64,000 nt of DNA from Bos javanicus (lineage: Eukaryota; Chordata; Mammalia; Artiodactyla; Bovidae). The stretch spans positions 47,750,483 to 47,814,482 of the forward strand of contig NC_083890.1 of the NCBI RefSeq assembly GCF_032452875.1. The letters run 5' to 3'. Below, one piece after another: positions 1 through 8,000 of this stretch. Position numbers and translations under genes: made by a program. Within the stretch, counting starts at the first letter, position 1; each line of letters begins with the position of its first letter. Below the pieces are notes generated by a model. That model was not told the origin of the DNA, did no database searches, and saw only the letters and a program-made list of their open reading frames with translations.

Positions 1-27
1 TTCCTGCAACACACATACAGTCATTCA

Positions 28-222
28 CTAGTGTCTGACTCTTTGTGACCCCATGGACTCTAGCCCGCCAGGCTCGGCTCCTCTGTCCATGGGATTCTCT
101 AGGCACGAATACTGGACTGGGTTGCTGTTTCCTTCTCCAGGGGATCTTTCTGACCCAGGGATCAAACCCAGGTCTTCCTCATCCCAGGCAGATTCTTTAT
201 CATCTGAGCCACCAGGGAATGT
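28..222 (-). repeat. Bov-tA SINE
   Basis: Antisense copy. It begins with the reverse of the SINE 3' part (GTCTGACTCTTTGTGACCCC, then CCATGGACT) and ends with the reverse of the tRNA-like head (CTGAGCCACCAGGGAA). The short open frames here are read through the SINE and are not genes. Confidence 0.9.
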
Positions 223-367
223 TTGGCCCTCTGGTTGGCCTCACCAGCTCTACAGTTCCTGACTTGTAGGCATTTGACTCAAGCCTTGTGACTTGTATGA
301 AAGTACACTAGAGTTAACAGTCATTGTCAGAAGTTTTGGGCATGGATGACAGACAGTGGCATGAATG

Positions 368-478
368 CAGTGGTTCTCAGGCTTGAGCATGAATGGTAAT
401 CACCCGGGCTTCCCAAAACACAGATTGCTGGGTCCCCGTTTGAGTTTCTGATTCAACAGGTCTGGTGTGACAGCCCCA
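368..478 (+). repeat. MER5A-like DNA transposon fragment (hAT-Charlie)
   Basis: Starts with the terminal CAGTGGTTCTCA. It contains the family's ATTGCTGGGTCCC and AGTTTCTGATTCA motifs and an AGGTCTGG block. The 3' terminal inverted repeat is not recognisable, so the copy is truncated or diverged. Confidence 0.75.
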
Positions 479-896
479 CCACGAGAGCCACCTGTCAGAA
501 GCTTGGGTGACACAGAGTAGCTGCACTCATCCACAAAAGGGTGCTCTTGTCGTTTTTCACATCCGAGTCCAGTTTTCTGGAGGTGGGCCCAGTGTGCTGT
601 CGAAGCATCCTGACTTCCCGTCAATTGTCTCTGTCCCAATACCAGCTTCATAGCAGCAGCTCTCACGGTGAGGCACTGCATGTTCTCAAGTGATGGAGCT
701 ACACTGAAGCAGCGCTCAGGGCAACAAGTGGGATTCGGTCCAGGAAAGATCAGAACTGTAAAGCTGCTCCTAGAAGACAGCTGACACCAACACGCAGAGC
801 GTTGTTTCACAACACACCCGCCTCTGGGCTTAGTGTGCCAGAGGCATTTCCAAAACTTTATATGATTAATACATGGTAATATTAAGTATATTACCC
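479..896. other. Unannotated intergenic sequence
   Basis: No gene or repeat recognised. A 136-codon minus-strand open frame (400-810) overlaps the MER5A fragment and has no recognisable motif. Confidence 0.5.
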
Positions 897-1015
897 CTGC
901 TAAGCTGCTTAGTCACTTCAGTTGTGTCCGACTCTGCGAGCCCATAGACGGCAGCCCACCAGGCTCCCCGTCCCTGGGATTCTCCAGGCAAGAACACTGG
1001 AGTGGGTTGCCATTA
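897..1015 (-). repeat. Bov-tA SINE, partial
   Basis: Antisense 3' half only: CTTAGTCACTTCAG, GTGTCCGACTCT, then CAGCCCACCAGGCTCCCCGT and GGAGTGGGTTGCCATT. It lacks the tRNA head. Confidence 0.88.
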
Positions 1016-1274
1016 CCCCTAAAGACCATCTAATATTTTCCTTTCTATTCTTCAGTTTCTTCCATTTTTAATTTGTTAACCCACTTCAAAAATAGGTTCT
1101 ACTGGTCAAAGGAAGTCACAAGGTCAGTCCAGACTGACCGACCTGGAAGGGGAACAAAGTCCTTCTCTTGATGGCAGAGCAGTATGCTGTCCCGAGTGTA
1201 CATGTTGTAGACATGTTAGAGTTTCACCCACATTCTCTAATCCTGAGTTTCTGTAGTTAAAAAATGGGTATTTT

Positions 1275-1410
1275 GGGTTTTTAATTATTTTTTTTGGGGG
1301 GGTCGCATCTCACAGCACGTGGGATCTTAGTTCCTCAGCCAGGCATGGAACCCATCCCCCCTACATTGGGAGCACAAAGTCTTAGCCACAGGACCACCAG
1401 GGAAGTCCTG
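1275..1410 (-). repeat. CHR-type tRNA-Glu SINE
   Basis: Antisense. The T-rich tail comes first, then GTGGGATCTTAGTTCC, GGAACCCATCCCCC, and ACCACCAGGGAAGTCC at the head. It is flanked by a perfect 14-bp target-site duplication (AAAATGGGTATTTT at 1261-1274 and 1411-1424), which fixes the insertion boundaries. Confidence 0.9.
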
Positions 1411-1478
1411 AAAATGGGTATTTTAATATTTCCTCAAAGAGATTAATGTGAAGATTGAGAATGTGGTATGTTACGTGT

Positions 1479-1689
1479 TGTCGTTGTTTAGTTGCTCAGT
1501 TGTGTCCAACTCTTTTGTGACCCCATGGATTGTAGCCCACCAGGTTCCTCTGTCCATGGGATCACCCAGGCAAGAATACTAGAGTGGTCTGCCATTTCCT
1601 TCTCCAGGGGATCTTCCCCACTCAGGGATCAAACCCTCATCTCCTGCATTGCAGGTGGATTCTTTACCACTGAGTCACCTGGGAAGCCC
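1479..1689 (-). repeat. Bov-tA SINE, full length
   Basis: Antisense copy from the TTGTTTAGTTGCTCAG tail side to CACCTGGGAAGCCC at the head. The flanking 11-bp duplication ATGTTACGTGT (1468-1478) and ATGTTATGTGT (1690-1700) has one mismatch. Confidence 0.92.
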
Positions 1690-1825
1690 ATGTTATGTGT
1701 GATAACAGTTTATAAATCGTAAAGTGCAAAACATATGTAAGAAATTATAATGGTAAAGGCAGCTAAAGGCAGGCTGGAAGAAAGAGAGCATATTATACAG
1801 GGCTTTAAAAGAAAATACAGGAGGT

Positions 1826-2018
1826 TATTGAAATAATATTTATTGAGCATTTGATATGTGCCAGGCACAGTTCTAAGTACTTTACAAGTTTAATCTTTTT
1901 TAATCATTACAGCTTTATAATATGGCTATTTTATGGCCATTTTGTAGAAAAAGAAATTCAGGCAAGTGGCACAGCCGGAATTTGAACCCAGTTCTGTCTG
2001 ATTCCAAAGTGTTAACTA
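1826..2018 (+). repeat. MIR SINE
   Basis: Shows the MIR core in order: TTTATTGAGCATTTGATATG, GTGCCAGGCACAGTTCTAAG, then GGCACAGCCGGAATTTGAAC and CCAGTTCTGTCTGATTCCAA. Diverged, as expected for an old mammalian repeat. Confidence 0.85.
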
Positions 2019-2560
2019 CTGCACCTGGAGTTCTTTTATTGCTTATCTCCTAATCAACTGGCAATTGGAGAAGGGGAGGGAGCAGCTACCCCAGAACCAC
2101 TAAAACAGAACTTGGGGAGGCACAACCCAGAATGTTCATTTTTAACTCCACATTAATGTGGGAGACGTGATCACTCGTGAAGAGGGAGCCCAAAGGTGAA
2201 TCCAGCCTCTGTACCCCAACACTGAATTAAGCTTTGGAGATAAGAGTTTTGGAGTGAAGTAGAAAAGAACAGCTTTAAAACTGTGTGTCCCAACGTGGAG
2301 GGGGTAGTAGGAGTTTTATAGTAATGGTTCAAATGGTGTCATCAGCTCGTGGACACTCTTCTGATGGGCTGGTGATGAGGTAAGCGCGAGTCAGCATCAT
2401 CAACCTGTTTTCCAACCAGTCTGGGGTCTACACGTGCTTGTGGGCAGCTTTCAGTTAACTTCTCCCACCTGGTGAGGGTTTCAGTATCTGCAGAAAAGCT
2501 CAAGGACATTGTTCTGTGTATCCCTTGAGGGGGAACCAGCGCCCTGCCTCAAGACTGCAC
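2019..2560. other. Unannotated intergenic sequence
   Basis: I see no gene and no repeat I can name with confidence in this stretch. Confidence 0.5.
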
Positions 2561-3006
2561 TTTTTTTTTTTTTTTTGGCCTCCTAGCTTGCACGGACCCT
2601 AGTTCCCCAATCAGGAACTGAACCCAGACTACAGCAGTGAGGGGCTTCCCTGAGAGCTCAGTGGTAAAGACTCCGCCTGCAATGCAGAAGACACTGGTTT
2701 GATTCCTGGGTCGGGAAGATCCGCTGGATAAGGGATAAGTTACCCATTCCAGTATTCTTGGGCTTCCCTTGTGGCTCAGCTGGTAAAGAATCTGCCTACA
2801 AGGCAGGAGACCTAGGTTCTATCTCTGGGTTGGGAAGATCCCCTGGAGAAGGGAAAGGCTACCCAATCCAGTATTCTGGCTTGGAGAATTCCATGGACTG
2901 TATAGTCCATGGGGTTGCAAAGAGTTGGACATGACAGAGCGACTTTCACTATCTATCTATAGCAGTGAGAACACGGAGTCCTAACTACTCGACCTCTAGG
3001 GAACTC
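2561..3006 (-). repeat. CHR-type SINE split by a younger Bov-tA
   Basis: Antisense CHR-type copy. The first part is 2561-2641 (T-run, then CCCTAGTTCCCCAATCAGGA). The second part is 2961-3006 (AGCAGTGAGAACACGGAGTC to CTAGGGAACT). The parts share AGCAGTGAG at the break, the target duplication of the SINE inserted at 2642-2960. Confidence 0.8.
2642..2960 (+). mobile_element. Bov-tA SINE, dimeric form, inserted in a CHR SINE
   Basis: Sense insertion with two tRNA-like heads. The first starts GGGCTTCCCTGAGAGCTCAG and runs to CCAGTATTCTTG. The second head (GGCTTCCCTTGTGGCTCAG, from 2761) follows at once with a complete body. It ends with a short CTAT repeat. The target duplication AGCAGTGAG is at 2633-2641 and 2961-2969. 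Confidence 0.88.
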
Positions 3007-3534
3007 TAGACATTATTGATTCTGTTAACTTTTCCTCTCTTGTCTCCACATCCCCTCCCTTTACTAATTAACAGCTGTTTGAACCTGCTCCTTGGAACTC
3101 AGGGAAGGTCACGGAGGCTGAATGAATTCTATTCCCTGTAATCAAGAATTGGGGGCCACCGAGAGGTTTTGTGCCCAGGAACCCCACAGGGTCCTTCTGG
3201 GTATCAAGCCTGCCCAGGCTTTTCAGTAGTTCAAAGACACTCAGAGACAAGCTTAGAGAAGACTTAGTTTTGCAGGTGCAGAAGAAAACTTGAGTAAGAA
3301 AAGTGCCTAGACGTGAGGAGGATAATGAAGGGCTTTAAAAATAATTATGTTTTCTGGAGGTAGATGCCAAAGGGAGGGAAATGAAAAGTTAGAACCCTGA
3401 CTCAATAACTTGCAATAAGCCAAGTTCACATTCTGTTTATGAAGTCATCTATTTTATGCCTCTTTATTTTCTCTGCTAGAAATTCCTAAATTCCATCTTC
3501 ACCCCACCCCACCTAACACCTCATTTCAGACCTG
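3007..3534. other. Unannotated intergenic sequence
   Basis: No repeat or gene recognised. A 60-codon minus frame at 3068-3250 has no family resemblance I can name. Confidence 0.5.
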
Positions 3535-3692
3535 AAGACAAAATATACCTCCTCTGGGAAGTCTCTCCTGACCACCTCCTGTCCCCAGGTATCCCACATG
3601 TGTGCTGCGCCTTCTTCCATACTGTCATTAGAACGCCCTAGGTTGTAAATTTTGGTGGCTAGAGAAACCCTTGAGGGTAAGCACTGTGCGGG
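3535..3692 (+). repeat. LINE L2 3' end
   Basis: Matches the L2 3' region: ACCTCCTCTGGGAAGTCTCT, CCTGACCACC, then a diverged middle and CCTTGAGGGTAAGCACTGTG. No coding capacity. Confidence 0.7.
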
Positions 3693-4214
3693 AAGAGAGG
3701 AGGGAGAAAGGGAGGGCTAAGAGATGAGCCTTAGAAACACTGGATGTACACAGGAGGTGAAGACGACACTGTCAGGTTGCACTGCCCTCTCCTCTCAACA
3801 GGCAGGGAGGCTTGTTGAGACTACAAAATGAATTTTATAAAGTTTACCACACAGCAGCACTAGATTCTAGTCAGCACCGGATTTGTTTCTTCACGACTAC
3901 AAATCAAAGCAGCCTAGCAAGAAATGGTCCCTTCCATAATTACACGCGTTTTCTCTTAGCCTACGGAACAACTGGTTGAGATTTTGTAAATACAGATGCC
4001 AAGAACAGACACTTTTTGCTTTTTACATGGGCATGAATGACTCGGAGAAGTGATTTGGGCAAATTAATCTCTAGACCTATTTCTTCATTTATTAGAAATG
4101 ACAAAACTGTTCCCCAGAGTTGCCATAACGACCAAGGTGGCAAAGCAGGCACGTCAAAACCCTCTGTAAAATACTGGTGGCTGGTAACGGTACGGATAAT
4201 ATATTTATGCCACT
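3693..4214. other. Unannotated intergenic sequence
   Basis: Mostly unremarkable. A stretch near 4050-4110 (GATTTGGGCAAATTAATCTC and following) loosely resembles the MIR core, but too weakly to annotate. Confidence 0.4.
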
Positions 4215-4226
4215 ATTATTAATATT

Positions 4227-4358
4227 CCCTGGAGAAGGGAATGGCAACCCACTCCAGTATTCTTGCCTGGAAAACCCCATAGACACAGGGGCCTGGCGGG
4301 CTACACAGTCCATGGGATCGCAAAGAGTCGGACACGACTGAGTGACTAACACACACAC
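4227..4358 (+). mobile_element. 5'-truncated Bov-tA SINE with perfect target duplication
   Basis: Starts directly in the body (CCCTGGAGAAGGGAATGGCA) and ends with the GACACGACTGAGTGACTAAC tail and a short CA run. It is flanked by a perfect 12-bp duplication ATTATTAATATT at 4215-4226 and 4359-4370, which shows that truncation happened during insertion. Confidence 0.92.
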
Positions 4359-4424
4359 ATTATTAATATTATTCTATAACTAAATTCCCTCTCCGCCAAC
4401 CTCTCCAAACCTCTCAAGCGGGTT

Positions 4425-4688
4425 TGCCGCTGCTAAGTCGCTTCAGTCGTGTCCGACTCTCTGCGACCCCATAGACAGCAGCCCACCAGGCTCCGCCGTC
4501 TCTGGGATTCTCCAGGCAAGAACACTGGAGTGCGTAGCTATTTCCTTCTCCAATGCATGAAAGTGAAAAGTGAAAGTGAAGTCGCTCAGTCGTGTCCGAC
4601 TCTTAGCGACCCCATGGACTGCAGCCCACCAGGCTCCTCCATCCATGGGATTTTCCAGGCAAAAATACTGGAGTCGGTTACCATTGCC
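4425..4688 (-). mobile_element. Dimeric Bov-tA SINE next to the BLOC1S5 promoter
   Basis: Antisense, with two body units (4428-4551 and 4585-4688) joined by GTGAAAAGTGAAAGTGAAGT. It is bracketed by an 8-bp duplication AGCGGGTT (4417-4424 and 4689-4696). Its promoter-proximal edge is 265 bp before the BLOC1S5 start codon and about 50 bp from the CpG-rich region. Confidence 0.9.
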
Positions 4689-4910
4689 AGCGGGTTAGGG
4701 AGGAGGAATAAGTTTAGCTCTAACTTTCAGACATCCTCCTCTGCCGGCAGCATCTGCCCTAATCCAGCATGGCGGCACCGGCTTCCTTCTAGGTCAGGTC
4801 ACTGGCTACAGCGTAGTGCCCTTGCGGGAACCGCCCCTGGGTTGACTCTGCTTCCCCGACGCCCTTTGATGACGCCAAAACCCCGCGCAGGGAGAGCGTC
4901 CGCAGAGGTG

Positions 4911-4933
4911 TGCGCAGGCGCAGCGCAGGCGCG
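4911..4933 (+). promoter_or_regulatory. Two tandem NRF-1-like sites
   Basis: TGCGCAGGCGCA is directly followed by GCGCAGGCGCG, both close to the NRF-1 consensus, 21-43 bp before the start codon. They may lie in the 5' UTR or at the initiation region. Binding is inferred from motif similarity only. Confidence 0.45.
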
Positions 4934-4953
4934 GGTGGGCGGAGCTGGTCGGG

Positions 4954-5074
4954 ATGAGCGGTGGTGGGACGGAGGCCCCGGTGGGTTGCGAGGCCGCCCA
5001 GGGTGGCGGCGGCGGCGGCAAGAAGAAGGACTCTCAGGGGTTCACTGGCTCGCCGGCGCACCTCATTATCAAGG
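4954..5074 (+). CDS. BLOC1S5: BLOC1S5 coding exon 1 (residues 1-40 plus first base of codon 41)
   Basis: Begins MSGGGTEAPVGCEAAQ, followed by six glycines encoded by GGT and five GGC codons, then KKKDSQGF and the conserved HLIIK. The donor GTATGG follows at 5075. The GGC run is a trinucleotide tract in coding sequence, so glycine number may vary between individuals or species. The exon lies inside the CpG-rich promoter region. The upstream context (G at -3) and family homology support this ATG. The longer open frame crossing here from 4449 is in another frame and starts inside a SINE. Confidence 0.95.
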
Positions 5075-8000
5075 GTATGGCGTAGCAGGGCTCTCGCCTG
5101 GTGGTCCCAGCGCAGCCCCAGCGACCAGGCGGCGCCCTCTGACCCGGGGCCGAGCCGCGGGTCGAGCCCCGGCGGCCTCGGGTTTGCGGCAGGCTGAGGG
5201 TGGGGGACCCTGGCCCGGGTGCGCCCCGTTTTCTCCGCGCCAGGTGCCTCCCAGCAACTGCAAACCGACCCAGCCCCTCCTGCTTCCTTGTAGAAGCCGC
5301 CTGTTTCGAAAATTTATATTAATCGCTATATCCTTCTGAAACTTGCTTTTGTGCTTGACGTTTTGTTTGTGGGATTTGTCCATGTTAATAAGTGTTAACC
5401 CACTGTATTCATTTCCATTCACTGCTTTGTAGTATCCATGAGTGTATTAGGGTGTTCCCCTCCCTTTTTTTTCCTCTCCTTATGCTCGTCCCGTAGTAAA
5501 CAATCATACATTCTCTCTCTTTTGTATAAGAGGTTTTTCTAGGGCACATACTTAGGCATGAAATTGCTGGGTGTGCATGTCTTCTAACTTTACTGCTGCT
5601 GCTGCTAAGTCGCTTCAGTCTTGTCCGACTCTGTGTGACCCCATAGACGGCAGCCCACCAGGCTCCGCCGTCCCTGGGATTCTCCAGGCAAGAACACTGC
5701 TGTGGATTGCCATTTCCTTCTCTAACTTACTAGATGTGGCCAAATTGCTCTCTCAAAACTACTTTAGCGATTTACTAACCAGATAATCCATAGTCTGACC
5801 TGGATTTTAATCTCGGCATGAAATTACTGGGTGTACATGCCTTCACTTTATTAGATACTGCCTAATTGTTCTCAAAACTGCTTTACCAATTTACTAACCG
5901 GATAATCCATAGTCTCAACCGGATTTTAACCTGCTTATGTTTATGGGAAACAGGAAGAGTGAAACAAGCTAGAGATTGTGCCACTTAGCATGGGTTGACC
6001 TTGAATTTCATTTTCTCTTTACAGATCTTGGAGAGATTCATTCAAGGCTCTTAGATCACAGACCAGTTATCCAAGGTGAAACCCGTTATTTTGTGAAAGA
6101 ATTTGAAGTGAGTATTTGCAACTCATTTTGTAAAAATATCACCCTGATCTGCTAGTGTGTCAATACACAGAAGGGAAATTCTCTAGTTTTAAAATTTCTG
6201 ATTTCTGTTCTTGTGTCCATAAAATATACAAAGTAAAACTTATTAAGAGACATTGACATGAATAGAGGGAGCACAAGTGTAGGTGGGAGGAGTCTTGGGC
6301 TCCAGGTCTGGGGTCTGCTTTGGCTTGTTTACTGTCTGTTGAGCTCAGTTTTTCTTCTGTAAGATGAGGTATAGTAAAAAAAAAAAAAAGAGAGAGAGAG
6401 AGAGAAAAGATTTTAAAGATGGATGGGTCAATTTTCTAGACCCCTTTTCTGTATTCTTTTTTTCTCATTTGAGGCAGCAGCATCTACCCAAAGCTCTCAA
6501 GTTAAAGCATGAGAATCACCCCTGGCTATTCCCTCCCCTGTAGGTCACATTCAGCGATCAAGTTTCTAGACATTACTGCATAAATGTATCCTCTCTGATC
6601 GGTGTGCCTGCCCTATCAACCCAGTCAAATCTAGTCTTCATCCTGCTGCCAGAGTAGTAGTTGTTGAGTTGCTCAGTTGTATCCGACTCTTTGTGACCCC
6701 ATGTAGCATGTAAGTCTACTCTGTCCTCCACTCTCCCAGAGTTTGCTTAAATTCATTGAGTCCGTGATGCTGTCTAACCAGCTCATCCTCTGCCGCCCTC
6801 TTCTTTTGCCTTCGATCTTTCCCAGCGTCAGGGTCTTTTCCAGTGAGTTGGCTCTTCGAATCAGGTGGCCAAAGTATTGGAGCTTCGGCTTCAGCTTCAG
6901 TCCTTCCAGTGAATTTTCAGGGTTGATTTCCTGTAGGATTGACAGTCGAAGGGACTCTGCCAGAGAGTTTCAAGCCCTCGGATGTCATTTTCTGTCTGTA
7001 GGCAAAGGCCAGTATCCTGTTGTGACCTGGTCCCTGTCTTTGTAGCGGGACCATCTGCCACCCAGCCTCTTACGTTCCGTCCCCACAGTCGTGATGCACC
7101 AGCCTGCCATCCTCTTGCGTTTGGCTGTGGTTTTGCACATGTATAATTTGTTCACTGTGCATTGCGTAGTAACACCCCAAGCTCCTAATAGATTGATGGT
7201 GGTTAATGGTGTTACACAAACAATTTTGTGATTCTCTGTGAGTCAGGATCTTATTTTCAAGTGAGACTCCAAGCAGGAAGTCTTTGGTCTGCCAGAAGGA
7301 GGGAAGGTTTCCATAAACCCTTTACAAGTCCAGAAAGCCTCTGGTACAGAGCACTCAGGAGGCACGGACAGGGCTGCTTCGCTGGACACCGTTTCTGGGC
7401 TCAGCAGACGCAGAGGCTGTGGAACACCTGCTTCACAGCGTTGTTGGGAAGACGAAAGGCGTGTGTCTCTCGAAATCTTTCCTGGTACCTGAAGGTGGCT
7501 GTTGGTTTTCTTTGTCGTCATTACTTTTGTTGCACGATAAGAATAGTTATCCCTCACACAGAAAACTCACTAGACCCTGTCCCCTTATCCTGCTATGTAA
7601 AGATCATTGGCGGTTCCTTAGTGAGAAGAAAGTCTAGGTACAGTGTGGTGGGTACTCTGCTCAAGGTCTTACAGGGTGAAAATCCAGGGCTGGGCCAGGC
7701 TCCATCGTTACTTGGTGCTCAGGGTCCTCCTGATTCCTGTGACTGGCGGGACTCACTTCCTCACTGAGGTAGACGAAGGTCCCGTTTCCTTGCTTGCTGT
7801 CAACTGGGAGTCACTCAGCTCCTAGAAGCCACCCACCTTCCTTGCCATATGGTCTCCTCTTCAAAGATTTGGGCTCCCCTTGTGGCTCAGCTAATAAAGA
7901 ATCTGCCTGCAATGCGGGAGACCTGGGTTCAGTCCCTGGGTTGGGAAGATCCCCTGAAGAAAGGAAAGGTTACCCACTCCAATATGCTGACCTGGAGAGT

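Larger units (their letters stand above)
4740..5240 (+). promoter_or_regulatory. BLOC1S5: CpG-rich promoter and first-exon region of BLOC1S5
   Basis: A sharp rise in GC and CpG content against AT-rich flanks, spanning exon 1 and the start of intron 1. Visible motifs are an ATGGCGGC YY1-like site (4769-4776), a TGACG half CRE (4870-4874), two consecutive NRF-1-like GCGCAGGCGC cores (4911-4922 and 4923-4933), and a GC box GGGCGG (4937-4942) just before the ATG. No TATA box is apparent. The start site is not defined by sequence. The pattern suggests a housekeeping-type dispersed promoter. Confidence 0.75.
5075..6024 (+). other. BLOC1S5: BLOC1S5 intron 1
   Basis: A 950-bp GT-AG intron. The first 170 bp are GC-rich and part of the CpG-rich promoter region. 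The rest is an old L1-derived stretch with an internal duplication and one Bov-tA insertion. Confidence 0.93.

Noticed and set aside
2642..2960. tRNA-like heads at the starts of Bov-tA and CHR SINEs
   Set aside because: They derive from tRNA-Glu but sit inside SINEs and lack an intact tRNA fold, so no tRNA gene is called.
1..4700. Search for the last exon or 3' UTR of EEF1E1, expected upstream by synteny
   Set aside because: No EEF1E1-like coding segment was recognised. The gene probably ends before this window.
4449..5339. 296-codon open frame on the + strand, the longest in the window
   Set aside because: It begins inside an antisense Bov-tA, crosses the CpG-rich promoter and exon 1 of BLOC1S5 in a different frame, and has no domain. 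It is a by-product of GC-rich sequence.
7228..7767. 179-codon frame in intron 2
   Set aside because: No recognised motif, no splice or regulatory context, and intronic composition.
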